64,000 bases of DNA from contig NZ_CP111036.1 in assembly GCF_026248685.1 (NCBI RefSeq), forward strand, positions 2,542,001 to 2,606,000, in the 5' to 3' direction. This stretch comes from Haladaptatus caseinilyticus (lineage in GTDB: Archaea > Halobacteriota > Halobacteria > Halobacteriales > Haladaptataceae). How positions within the stretch are numbered: position 1 is the first letter of the stretch; each line of letters begins with the position of its first letter. The notes beneath the pieces were generated by a model, which was not told the origin of the DNA, did not search any database, and was given only the letters and a program-made list of their open reading frames with translations. Position numbers and translations under genes: made by a program. Positions 34,102-42,520 of this stretch are shown here, in pieces.

Positions 34102-34289
34102 GGAGTGGGGGTACCAACGATTTGACATCCGATTTTTCGAGAAGCGACATCACAGTAACCACTATTCCTACCGGCAGTGCTGTCTCCTGTCGCCATATTC
34201 AACTCCGTGAACGCCGAACGGAGAACACCTGCATAGCCATCGATCACCGAACGCACTCTACGGGGTTTCCATCGACCGAAACGCCAGCC

Positions 34290-34685
34290 ATGACTACTAC
34301 ATCCTACCGACCGGGAGTTTGTAACATCAGTCGAGAACAGCAACGTCAGCGGTACGCCGTCGCCGCAATCGCGTTCGTTCTCGCGGGAGGCTACCTCGCC
34401 GTCTGGTTCCGCCTGTCGCTGCCGCCGGTGGCACTGTTCGGCCTGTTCATCCCGCTCGCTATCGGTATCGAATGGTTCATTCAGGGGTGGTTTCGGTTCT
34501 GCGTTTGGCTTGCGCTGCGAAACCGCTACGATTTCACGCCGTTCGGCGACGAAGGCTCCGTCTCGGATCGGACGAACCGACAGGCCGACCAGATCTCTGC
34601 CGCGAAGATCACCGCGGCAGCCATCAGCCTTTCAGCGGTTCTTACCGGGATTTTCGTCGCCTTCGCCGCGCTACTCGGCGTGTGA
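34290..34685 (+). CDS. Three-helix membrane protein, function unknown
   Basis: A 131-residue protein from the ATG at 34290 (MTTTSYRPGVCNISREQQRQ). Three hydrophobic segments occur: YAVAAIAFVLAGGYLAVWF, VALFGLFIPLAIGIEWFI and a C-terminal ITAAAISLSAVLTGIFVAFA. The polar loop is DFTPFGDEGSVSDRTNRQ. No family recognised. The longer open frame that begins inside the dodecin gene is a shadow and was not used. Confidence 0.65.
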   Translation: MTTTSYRPGVCNISREQQRQRYAVAAIAFVLAGGYLAVWFRLSLPPVALFGLFIPLAIGIEWFIQGWFRFCVWLALRNRYDFTPFGDEGSVSDRTNRQADQISAAKITAAAISLSAVLTGIFVAFAALLGV

Positions 34686-34740
34686 GTGTTCGAGTTCCGG
34701 AACGGTTCGAAAGAACTGAGGGCGACGGTGAAACGAATCG

Positions 34741-35475
34741 CTACAACTTCACCGCCATCATCACTTCGTCCACGTACTCACCGTTGATTTTGTAATGGTC
34801 CTCACGCACGGCCTCGGTCTCCCACCCGTGGGCCTTGAGGAACTCGATGGCGTTCTGGTTGGTCGAGGGAGCGCTCTGGTAGACTTTCTCGTAGTTGTTC
34901 GACCCGGCCCACTCCAAGCCACGCTCGAGCAGATGGCTCCCGATTCCGTGGCCGGTGTACTCGTCCAGGACGCCGACCGTCAACTCGGCGGTGTGACTGA
35001 GTTTATCCAGTTCCGGGGCGTGCAGATGCACCCATCCGACCACGTCGTCGTTCACCGTGGCGACGAAGAACATCCGTGATTCGAGTTCGTTGTGCCGGAG
35101 CAACGCCTCCTGATGGTCGATTTCGTCGGCGACTGTTTCGGCGACGATATAGGTTCCCTCCTCCGCAACCTGTCGAATCGCACCGACGATACCGGTGAGG
35201 TCCTCCTGTCGGGCGGGGCGGATGACGAACTCGACGTCTTCGTCGATGAACTCCTCTTCGGCGCCTGTTTCGAGCGAAACCGTGAGGACATCGTCGTCGT
35301 CTTCCGAGAGGTAGCCATCTCGCCGCAGGATGGCGACGTGGTGGCGGAAGCCGCCGGGATCGATACGGAGCGATTGCTGTACCTCGTCCGCGTCGGCCCT
35401 CCCGTGCCGTTCCACGTATTCGTAGATGCGCTTGCGGTCTTCGTGGCCGAACTCTAGCTTCTCGGAAAACTCCAT
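34741..35475 (-). CDS. GNAT N-acetyltransferase with N-terminal winged helix
   Basis: A 244-residue protein starting MEFSEKLEFGHEDRKRIYEY. Residues 5-65 form a winged-helix domain (DADEVQQSLRIDPGGFRHHVAILRRDGYL region), and residues 85-244 a GNAT domain. The acetyl-CoA loop is GVLDEYTGHGIGSHLLERG (R/Q-x-x-G-x-G/A class, here TGHGIGSH). It may acetylate an amine and bind DNA, as in some haloarchaeal acetyltransferase regulators. The ATG at 35475 is preferred over 35490, which adds MVTVC. The 373 bp after it (35476-35848) hold an AT-rich promoter-like run near 35505 and nothing else I can support. Confidence 0.85.
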   Translation of the reverse strand: MEFSEKLEFGHEDRKRIYEYVERHGRADADEVQQSLRIDPGGFRHHVAILRRDGYLSEDDDDVLTVSLETGAEEEFIDEDVEFVIRPARQEDLTGIVGAIRQVAEEGTYIVAETVADEIDHQEALLRHNELESRMFFVATVNDDVVGWVHLHAPELDKLSHTAELTVGVLDEYTGHGIGSHLLERGLEWAGSNNYEKVYQSAPSTNQNAIEFLKAHGWETEAVREDHYKINGEYVDEVMMAVKL

Positions 35476-35848
35476 GCACACTGTTACCATGTATTCCTAC
35501 TTATTTTTACCGACGGATTAGCCAGCGCGGTGAAAGGTGTAGTGAAGCGTTGTAGCGGAGATTCGAAGGGGTCCGATTCGTCTGCGCCGCTAACTGTTGC
35601 TACTTCCGAACTGAACCACTACTGCCCTGCATACACGCGGCTCTGCCGTCGTCTCGCAACGTACGTCTCTCGACTGTCCCGGTACTCCGTTCCATGCAAT
35701 TCGGAAAGGCGTGGAACACCTCGCCAGTCACTACCCTCAATCGCTCCCTGCACTACTTCGTTTCGTCAATCATCGATCGATGGGGCATTCACGACTCCTG
35801 CCATTCGATTCTTGTACTTTCCCGTCGTTTGAGCATCGGGGGGAAAAC

Positions 35849-36244
35849 ATGGACTACAGTCAGTTTATCGGACAGGTACAGCACCGACTGAAGTTGGACA
35901 CACAGGGAAAGACCGTAAGAGCCATTCGCGCCACACTGACGACGCTCGGCGAACGATTGCAACCCGGCGAAGCGAAAGACCTCGCAGGGCCGCTCCCGAT
36001 GGAAATCGACTGGTATCTCGAACGGGCCGAATCAGGCCAACGGTTCCATTTCGACGAGTTCGTTTCACGCGTCGCCGAACGCGAGGGTATCGAAAATCAG
36101 GACGCACTCTTTCATGCGAAGGGCGTGATGTCCCTCGTCGCAGAAGTCGTTCCGGAAGGCGAGTTTCAACAGGTCCGCCAGCAGTTACCGGACGAGTACG
36201 ACCCGTTGTTCGAACTCGTCGGAAACGAAAACGCGTTCGACTAA
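35849..36244 (+). CDS. DUF2267 family protein
   Basis: A 131-residue cytosolic helical protein (MDYSQFIGQVQHRLKLDTQG). GGGGG lies just before the ATG and may act as a ribosome-binding site. The DUF2267 pattern is visible: TVRAIRATLTTLGERLQPGE, AKDLAGPLPMEIDWYLE, then FHFDEFVSRVAEREG, in two copies of a five-helix module. Function unknown; members are common in halophiles. Its stop overlaps the stop of the convergent gene by 4 nt. Confidence 0.88.
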   Translation: MDYSQFIGQVQHRLKLDTQGKTVRAIRATLTTLGERLQPGEAKDLAGPLPMEIDWYLERAESGQRFHFDEFVSRVAEREGIENQDALFHAKGVMSLVAEVVPEGEFQQVRQQLPDEYDPLFELVGNENAFD

Positions 36245-36621
36245 TTCCGTGTCCGGCGAGCCTCGGGACTCGGAACGTGAGTTAGCAATTGCACGGCGTC
36301 GTGGATGTCGTGTGTCTTCACGACGAGTTCCGCGACTTCTCGGACCGTACACTCCGTTTCTATTTCGTAGCCGTAACAGCGCGCGTACAGTGCCAGCCAG
36401 TCGTTCAGCGCCTGCTCCAATCGCGTCATCTCCCATTCGTCGAACCGCGCGAACTCGCCCGTCCGTCCCTCTATATACACGGCAACCACATCGCCGACGC
36501 CCGAGCGCAGGAACGAAAGCGCCCGTTTTTCGTCCGGCGGATTTGTTGGCGGGTCGAACGACTCACGATCGGCTTTCGCTCGCTTGGCGAGGGTAGCGAT
36601 TCTGTCGCGGTACTCGGTCAT
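36241..36621 (-). CDS. Conserved haloarchaeal helical protein, function unknown
   Basis: A 126-residue cytosolic protein from the ATG at 36621 (MTEYRDRIATLAKRAKADRE). It has FVDPPTNPPDE-like text (FDPPTNPPDEKRALSFLRSG), a central VGDVVAVYIEGRTG segment and helical ends (YEIETECTVREVAELVVK). It precedes nothing on its own strand and follows fixCX by 13 bp on the same strand, so it may be the last gene of that operon. No family recognised. Confidence 0.68.
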   Translation of the reverse strand: MTEYRDRIATLAKRAKADRESFDPPTNPPDEKRALSFLRSGVGDVVAVYIEGRTGEFARFDEWEMTRLEQALNDWLALYARCYGYEIETECTVREVAELVVKTHDIHDAVQLLTHVPSPEARRTRN

Positions 36622-36634
36622 CCGTCCCTCCTCT

Positions 36635-38308
36635 TCACCCTTGTTTGAACTCGACGCCCTTGTTGCCGCGTGGATGCTCCCACTCCGTCTCGGCGACGAT
36701 GGCGCACGTTCCACACTCCACGCACGGTTGGGTGTCGAGACTCACGATTTTCTCCTCGTGACCGTTCATCTGTACGGTTTCTTCGCGATAACAGCCGCCG
36801 CCGAAATCCTTCGCGCTGACGGGGCAGGCCGACACTGCTGCACCGCTCGCTTCGTAGGAGTCGTTCCGGAGTCGAATGTGCGGGTTGCCCACGTCAGTAT
36901 CGTAGGTCAGGTCACCGATTCGGTCGGCGAGGCTCTTCGGTTCGACTTCGTTCTCGTCCTCGATTTCGGTGCCCAGTTCCTCCGCGATAACCGTCGGAAG
37001 CGTGACGTAGGGCGTCTTCGTATCCGGAATCATCGAGGAAAGGAACGGGGAACTGTACAACCGTTCGAGCTGTTTCTCCATTGCTCCCGAGCGAAGCACC
37101 GCCCGTCCGATCGGCGACGAAAGCAGGGAATCAGTGAGGCCGGCCAACTGCTCGTTCTCGCCGAGTTTGCCGAGGGTTCGGTACTGACGCGGTCTGAGTT
37201 TGCCCATCACGCCTTCGTCCTTCAGCTTCTTTTCGTAGAGGCGGCCCGCCTTCTCGGAGTCCCCGCGCATTCGCGCCTCCGCGAACGCTTCGGCGGCGAG
37301 CGCGCCCGCACTGACGGCGTGGTTCATTCCCTTGATAATCGGCCCCTGCGCCTGCATCTGCCCACCAGCGTCGCCGACGAGAACGAGTCGCCCGCGATGC
37401 GGCGCGGGATGTGCTGCTTTCTTCGAATCGGGGACGAGTTTCGCGCTGTACTCCACTTCGTCGTAGTGGCCGTTCAACCATTGGGCGAGCAGCGGATGGG
37501 TTAACAGATTGTCGAGCAGTCGGTGTGGCTCCGCCTCCTCCGCAACGAGGCTGTCGAGGTGGAAGACGGTCCCGATCGAAAGGGAATCCTGATTCGTGTA
37601 GAGGAAGCCACCGCCCCGAACGTCGTCGAAGAGGTTCCCCGAGAACAGGTGTGCCTCACCCGTGTCCGAGCCGACATCGAATCGATCCGCGATGACGTCC
37701 TCGGGCATGTCGATGACGGCTTTGACGCCTTGGAACCACTCTTCCGGTTCGTCCCAGTTCATCAGTCCCGCATCGCGTGCGAGTTCGCTGTTTACGCCGT
37801 CCGCCGCGACGATGAAATCGGCTTTGATTGGGTCGAGTTCGTCGCAGGTGACGCCGACGATTTCCCCGTTTTCGCGGAGCAGACCGTTCACCCGAACGCC
37901 GGTTAGCAGGCCGCCGCCCGTTTCGCTGGTCATCTCGTGAACCTGATCGGCGAGCCACGAGTCCATCTTTCGCCGGAGCACCGCGTCGGACCACTCCGTG
38001 TCGTGTTCGTGGAGTCGGGTGATATCGAACGATTTCACCTTCTCGTCGGCCACGTTGTGGATGTTGTAGCTCGTAATCGGGCGTTCCGCCGCCTCCTCGC
38101 GGAAGTCGGGAAACAACGAGTCGATGGTGTATGGAGCCGACTCCTCGGCGTAGATGAGACCGCCGGAGACGTTTTTCGCCCCGGCCTCGACACCGCGTTC
38201 GAGGACGAGCGTTTCGATTCCGTTTCGTGCGAGCGTCGCGGCCGCCGCGGCCCCGCCGGGACCGGCACCGACCACGACGGCTTCGTAATGTTCGTAATCC
38301 TCTATCAT
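36635..38308 (-). CDS. fixC: FixC-FixX fusion: ETF-quinone oxidoreductase with C-terminal ferredoxin
   Basis: A 557-residue protein. Residues 1-40 hold the FAD motif VVVGAGPGGAAAAATLARNG; GAKNVSGGLIYAEESAPYTI and LVLVGDAGGQMQAQGPIIKG follow, as in FixC/ETF-QO. From about 490 it becomes a FixX-like ferredoxin with Cys in SACPVSAKDFGGGCYREET and QPCVECGTCAIVAE, ending WEHPRGNKGVEFKQG. It would pass electrons from the FixAB flavoprotein to quinone or another carrier. It is 6 bp downstream of fixB on the same strand. In many bacteria fixC and fixX are separate genes. Confidence 0.93.
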   Translation of the reverse strand: MIEDYEHYEAVVVGAGPGGAAAAATLARNGIETLVLERGVEAGAKNVSGGLIYAEESAPYTIDSLFPDFREEAAERPITSYNIHNVADEKVKSFDITRLHEHDTEWSDAVLRRKMDSWLADQVHEMTSETGGGLLTGVRVNGLLRENGEIVGVTCDELDPIKADFIVAADGVNSELARDAGLMNWDEPEEWFQGVKAVIDMPEDVIADRFDVGSDTGEAHLFSGNLFDDVRGGGFLYTNQDSLSIGTVFHLDSLVAEEAEPHRLLDNLLTHPLLAQWLNGHYDEVEYSAKLVPDSKKAAHPAPHRGRLVLVGDAGGQMQAQGPIIKGMNHAVSAGALAAEAFAEARMRGDSEKAGRLYEKKLKDEGVMGKLRPRQYRTLGKLGENEQLAGLTDSLLSSPIGRAVLRSGAMEKQLERLYSSPFLSSMIPDTKTPYVTLPTVIAEELGTEIEDENEVEPKSLADRIGDLTYDTDVGNPHIRLRNDSYEASGAAVSACPVSAKDFGGGCYREETVQMNGHEEKIVSLDTQPCVECGTCAIVAETEWEHPRGNKGVEFKQG

Positions 38309-38314
38309 CGTCGA

Positions 38315-39853
38315 TCAGTCATCGTCTTCCGCTACGACCGCACTCAGTTCGCCCGCCTCGACCGCTTCCGTGAGGCGGGGGAGCACATCGAAGAGGTCAC
38401 CCTCGATGAAGTAATCGCTGAAGTCCCGAATATCGGCGTCCGTATCGGTGTTGATGGCGATGATGGTGTCGGACTCGTCCATCCCGACCTTGTGCTGAAT
38501 CGCGCCGCTGATACCCGCCGCGATGTAGAGCGGCGGTTGGACGATTTGACCCGTTTCGCCGATTTGGCGCTCCTCGCTCACGTACTGTTCGACGTGACCG
38601 TCCACGCTGTACGACGCCGTAACCACGCCTCGTGAAAGGCCGAGATCGGCGTCGTCGAAAGCGCCGACGAGGTCCAACGCGAGCTCGATTCCCTCCGTCG
38701 GGTCGTCGCCGATACCGCGGCCGATTGCCACGATAACCTCGCGCCCGGTCAAATCGACGCCCGTATCGAGCGTATCCCACTCCGATACTTCGACGCGATA
38801 CCAGTCGTCGGGTGTATCGATGTCGTGTGAGACGATTTCGCCTTCCCGTTCGGGATCCGCTTCCATCGCATCGAAGCTCCCCGGAATCACGGAACAGCCT
38901 TGTGGGTGGAACTCCCGATCCGGGTTGTCGATGCAGAGGATCGTCGAATATTCGAACCCGGAGAAGTCGGGACGTTTCATGTGAAGGATCCGCTCGAAAT
39001 CGATCTTCTCGCCGGGTTCTCCCGTTTTGACGGGATTGCTGATGAGTTCGTTGGTGATGGTGAGTCCCGAACAGTCGCTCGCGAGTCCGGAGTCGAGTTC
39101 ACCCTGTACCTGCGCGGAGAGATCGCGTCCGTTGTTCGTCGCCGGGAAGAGGAAGTAACGCGGTTTGTCGTACTCCTTCCAGTCGGTCTCCGCACGAGCC
39201 ATGTCCGCGACGATTTCCGTGTACGGCTTGTGTCGGAATCGTTCCAGTCGCTCGTCGTCGTGGTACACTGCCACGTCGGCGCCGAGGGAGATACATTCCT
39301 CCGCGAGGTCGCGCATATCGTCACCGACGAGGACGGCCACGACCCGTTCGTCGTCGCCGTACTCGTCTTCGTAGCCGTCCATCAACTCGCGGGCCTTCCC
39401 GAGCATCTCCTTCGATACGTCGAGGAGTTCGCCACCCTGTGTCTCGCAGTAGACCCACATGTCGCGGTAGACGCCGTCCTCCAACGCTCTGACGTGTTTT
39501 TTGTCCGCGGTGGGGTGACTGAGGCCGTCGTCTTCCTCCTCGTCCGTTTCATCGGACTCGGCTTCGGAATCGGACACGTCCGATTCCGAAGTCGTTGCCT
39601 CGCCTTCGTCGGGGTCTTCCACGTCTTCCGCGGTCGATTCGTACTCTCCCTCGGTTCCCGTGTCTCCGGCTTCGTCCGTGCCCGTATCGTCGAGTTCGTC
39701 GATTCGGGCCTGGATGACTTCCTTCGCCGTTTTTCGGTCTTTTCCACTCTCCTCGTCGGCGAGCAGGTCGTCCAGCGTGCCGGGGTCTTCGACGGTCTGT
39801 ACGTCCTCTTCGAGTTCCTCGACGGTTCTATCGCCTGGGTTTACGTCCGTCAT
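38315..39853 (-). CDS. fixB: Electron transfer flavoprotein alpha subunit (FixB) with acidic N-terminal extension
   Basis: A 512-residue protein. Residues 1-125 are an acidic extension (VEELEEDVQTVEDPGTLDDL, then a Glu/Asp/Ser/Thr-rich stretch ending SDETDEEEDDGLS). ETF-alpha begins near DMWVYCETQGGELLDVSKEM. The FAD-binding C-terminal domain contains VIVAIGRGIGDDPTEGIELA, GASRGVVTASYSVDGHVEQY-like text (LSRGVVTASYSVDGHVEQYV), ETGQIVQPPLYIAAGISGAI and IIAINTDTDADI. It pairs with FixA to carry FAD and electrons. It is 2 bp downstream of fixA. The extension is far longer than in bacterial FixB. Confidence 0.93.
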   Translation of the reverse strand: MTDVNPGDRTVEELEEDVQTVEDPGTLDDLLADEESGKDRKTAKEVIQARIDELDDTGTDEAGDTGTEGEYESTAEDVEDPDEGEATTSESDVSDSEAESDETDEEEDDGLSHPTADKKHVRALEDGVYRDMWVYCETQGGELLDVSKEMLGKARELMDGYEDEYGDDERVVAVLVGDDMRDLAEECISLGADVAVYHDDERLERFRHKPYTEIVADMARAETDWKEYDKPRYFLFPATNNGRDLSAQVQGELDSGLASDCSGLTITNELISNPVKTGEPGEKIDFERILHMKRPDFSGFEYSTILCIDNPDREFHPQGCSVIPGSFDAMEADPEREGEIVSHDIDTPDDWYRVEVSEWDTLDTGVDLTGREVIVAIGRGIGDDPTEGIELALDLVGAFDDADLGLSRGVVTASYSVDGHVEQYVSEERQIGETGQIVQPPLYIAAGISGAIQHKVGMDESDTIIAINTDTDADIRDFSDYFIEGDLFDVLPRLTEAVEAGELSAVVAEDDD

Positions 39854-39855
39854 GA

Positions 39856-40704
39856 TTAGTCCCCCGTCGCGAACGGCCGCATCGTTTCGAGCACTTCCGC
39901 CATCGCGTCCTCGTCGTCGGGCGTGACCATCGTGGCGTCCCGCTCGGCGGGAGCCTTCGGAATCGGGTCAACCGACGACACGATCGTCGGCGACCCGTCC
40001 AGTCCGATATACTCCGGGTCGAGATTGAGGTCGGCGTGATCCCACGTCGAGAGGTACTCTTCGTACTCCTCGGCGCGTATCTCCGTCTCGGCTTTCAGGT
40101 GCTTTTTCCGGAGTCGGTGGGCCGCCTTTCTGTACGACGGTTCGTATTCGGGGTCGGTGACGATGAACGCCGGAAGCGGCGCGGTGACCGTCTCGATTTC
40201 GTCCACGTCTCCCTCCACCAGGCGCTTCGCACGCACTTGTCGCTCGTCTTCGTCCACCTCCATCGCGATGACGTGGGTGATGATCGGATAGTCCAAACAC
40301 CACGCCGTCTGTGGCCCGGTTTGACCCGTTTCGCCGTCAGCAGTTTTGAAACCTGCAAAGATGAGATCCGGTTCACCGATTTTCTCGATGCCCGCCGAGA
40401 GGGTGATTGCCGTCGCCCACGTGTCGGCGGCGGCCATCTCCCGGTCGGAGAGGAGATAGCAGTCGTCGGCGTACACCGTCATCGCTTCTCTAAGGACGTC
40501 GGCATAGCCCGGCGGTCCCATGCTCATCGCGCTCACCTGCCCGCCGTGCTTCACCTTCGTTTGGAGCGCGGCTTGGAGGGCGAACTCGTCGTTCGGGTTC
40601 ATTACGGTCGGTGTTTTTCCCCGTTCGAGGTGACCATCCTCGTCGAACGACACTTGGCCCTCACGGAAGTCCGGAACGCCCTTGGTCAACACGACCGAGT
40701 GCAT
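39856..40704 (-). CDS. fixA: Electron transfer flavoprotein beta subunit (FixA)
   Basis: A 282-residue protein (MHSVVLTKGVPDFREGQVSF). Typical ETF-beta text follows: VMNPNDEFALQAALQTK, VSAMSMGPPGYADVLREAMT, ILSDREMAAADTWATAITLS-like text (YLLSDREMAAADTWATAITL) and the AMP-binding loop TADGETGQTGPQTAWCLDYP. It is the first gene of fixA-fixB-fixCX on the minus strand. In other microbes FixABCX bifurcates electrons from NADH to quinone and ferredoxin. The 170 bp upstream (40705-40874) hold the promoter region only. Confidence 0.93.
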   Translation of the reverse strand: MHSVVLTKGVPDFREGQVSFDEDGHLERGKTPTVMNPNDEFALQAALQTKVKHGGQVSAMSMGPPGYADVLREAMTVYADDCYLLSDREMAAADTWATAITLSAGIEKIGEPDLIFAGFKTADGETGQTGPQTAWCLDYPIITHVIAMEVDEDERQVRAKRLVEGDVDEIETVTAPLPAFIVTDPEYEPSYRKAAHRLRKKHLKAETEIRAEEYEEYLSTWDHADLNLDPEYIGLDGSPTIVSSVDPIPKAPAERDATMVTPDDEDAMAEVLETMRPFATGD

Positions 40705-40874
40705 CGATACCTCCTGCCATGAGTGTGTTTAGTTTGCATGCGTCACTCTGTACCAAATCCCCCAGACGTTATTATACTGTCGGAGAACCAACAACTAATT
40801 GACATTCTTCCGCGATACCGCTCGCTGACGATGTCTGTCACTCTTGTGAAACAACCACGAGAACGTGTCAGAAA

Positions 40875-41918
40875 TTAGGCTTGTGGGGCAGGACCGTCGG
40901 ACGTGCTGCGTTCTCGCTTATGGGACGTTTCGGCCGTTTCGACCTCATCTTCGGCGGTTTCGGATTCGTCGGTCGGTTTCCGCTTCTCATTTCGAATCAT
41001 CGTCATCTCGCCACGGGCACGCATGATTCCATCGGCGGTGGCGTTCTCGTGGAATTCGAGGTCCGTACAGGAAACGTCGCCGAGGATTTCCGCCTCGTCC
41101 TCGAGGACGACGGTTCCATTTCGGGTCGTCACGTCGCCGTGAATCCGCGTCCCGGACCCGACGACGATGTCCCCGCGAGCACGAAGGCTGCCGAACACCT
41201 CGTTGTCCTCGCCGACGACGATTTCCTCAGCACGGATGTTTCCGTGGAGGCGACAGTCGTCGCCGATAGTTGCGGGAGTCGAGACGCGCCACGCATCGTC
41301 GCTGACGTGCGCACCCCGAGGGATGACCGCCGGGTTCGCGTCGCTTCCCTCCAGCATCTCGTCGATGACGTTCTGGGCGGCTTCCTCCTCGCCGAGCCGG
41401 AGCAGTTGGGAGAGATAGACGAAGAGAAACACGACGGTCGGCATCGGGTTCCGAATGACGATCCATCCGTTCGCTTCGAAGCCGTCGTCGATGTGAACGT
41501 CGTCGCCGATGTCGAGATCTCCGCTGACCATCAATCGTCCGTCGACGTGAACGCGCTCGCCCAAGTACGCGTCCTGTCCAACGAGAACGTCGCCCTCGAC
41601 TTCCGACCAGAGGTCGAGGCGACAGTCCGCCTCGGCTTCGATATGCCCGCCAAACGTCGTTCGCTCGCCCGCGATGACGTGGTTTCCACGCACGCCGAAC
41701 TCGACAGTGCTCTGTGCGCCGACGATGATGTCACCGTCGGTTACAAGGTCGTGTTCTTCGACGGTGGTTCCGTCGGGGATCGATAGTTCATCCAGTGGGT
41801 CGGAGCGAAGCGGCACACATTCTACCAGCGAGTCCCGCGTAATAAATCCTCCCGAGAACGTCTGACGCTCGTCTGCCGAAATCACTGAAGCGTTTTTGCG
41901 ACCGCTTCGATTCCACAT
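40875..41918 (-). CDS. Bactofilin/polymer-forming beta-helix protein with predicted membrane-proximal segment
   Basis: A 347-residue protein with repeated hexapeptide-like turns in two blocks: about 50-150 (TDGDIIVGAQSTVEFGVRGN, VEGDVLVGQDAYLGERVHVD) and about 215-310 (IRAEEIVVGEDNEVFGSLRA, ILGDVSCTDLEFHENATADG). Between them lies a hydrophobic segment (PTVVFLFVYLSQLLRLGEEE). This pattern matches the right-handed beta-helix of bactofilins, which polymerise without nucleotide. Related haloarchaeal proteins (halofilins) help set cell shape. The C-terminus is a charged tail. The start ATG (41918) is the only one close to the upstream promoter; the first 45 residues are less conserved in character. 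Confidence 0.78.
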   Translation of the reverse strand: MWNRSGRKNASVISADERQTFSGGFITRDSLVECVPLRSDPLDELSIPDGTTVEEHDLVTDGDIIVGAQSTVEFGVRGNHVIAGERTTFGGHIEAEADCRLDLWSEVEGDVLVGQDAYLGERVHVDGRLMVSGDLDIGDDVHIDDGFEANGWIVIRNPMPTVVFLFVYLSQLLRLGEEEAAQNVIDEMLEGSDANPAVIPRGAHVSDDAWRVSTPATIGDDCRLHGNIRAEEIVVGEDNEVFGSLRARGDIVVGSGTRIHGDVTTRNGTVVLEDEAEILGDVSCTDLEFHENATADGIMRARGEMTMIRNEKRKPTDESETAEDEVETAETSHKRERSTSDGPAPQA

Positions 41919-41960
41919 CGTTTTGTAGCTTTTTTATTTGCCGCGAGCAAACGATGGGGT

Positions 41961-42158
41961 ATGACTTCACTTTCATTCGACGACGAGGGTGTCGATGTAG
42001 TTCACGAGGGGACGGAGTTCCGGATGTCGAAAGACCTCATCGAGGAGGCGACCCAGAAGTCCTACTTCGACGTAACCGACCACGAGGTGCTTCGCCTCGT
42101 GGAAAAAAACCCAGCGCTCGGCGGACAGGCGCGACGAATCGGCGACATCATCCGATAG
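41961..42158 (+). CDS. DUF5800 family small protein
   Basis: A 65-residue acidic protein (MTSLSFDDEGVDVVHEGTEF) with DLIEEATQKSYFDVTDHEVL and the end LGGQARRIGDIIR. It matches my recollection of haloarchaeal DUF5800. A TTTTTTATTT run at about 41929-41938 is a TATA box 27 nt before the ATG, so it is probably leaderless. Function unknown. Confidence 0.8.
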   Translation: MTSLSFDDEGVDVVHEGTEFRMSKDLIEEATQKSYFDVTDHEVLRLVEKNPALGGQARRIGDIIR

Positions 42159-42217
42159 CACATTCGGAACGGAGTCCCATCCGATAGGATTTAGGTAATC
42201 CCGCCGAAGGGTCGAAC

Positions 42218-42349
42218 ATGAACCTTCCAGCCGACTTCGACCACCCCGCGTGGCTGACCGCGGCGAGCACGATCGCATCCTATTTGCTTATTCTCGTCGT
42301 TATGACCGTTCTGCTGTTTGGGGTTCCGTACCTGATCTTCAGCGCGTAG
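42218..42349 (+). CDS. 43-residue single-pass membrane microprotein
   Basis: ATG at 42218 (MNLPADFDHPAWLTAASTIA), a hydrophobic helix (SYLLILVVMTVLLFGVPYLI) and a TAG at 42347-42349. It follows the DUF5800 gene by 59 bp on the same strand. The N-terminal amphipathic part with FDHPAW and the single span are typical of small haloarchaeal membrane proteins. Function unknown. Confidence 0.65.
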   Translation: MNLPADFDHPAWLTAASTIASYLLILVVMTVLLFGVPYLIFSA

Positions 42350-42520
42350 GATGCCGGAGTTCATCTCGCTGGCGTAGCTTCTTTGCGTCGTTGTGATTGC
42401 CGATGAGTGACCGCCCCCGGTTCGAGTTTCACCGAGCGGTTACTGTCGTCACGATACTAACCGCTTTCGGAGATGCGAAAATCGAAAGACGAAAACCGAA
42501 AGGACCGACTGTGGAATACC

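Noticed and set aside
35530-35832. 100-codon frame in the gap before DUF2267
   Set aside because: Cys/Arg/Ser-rich and basic, unlike local proteins, and without a promoter or motif.
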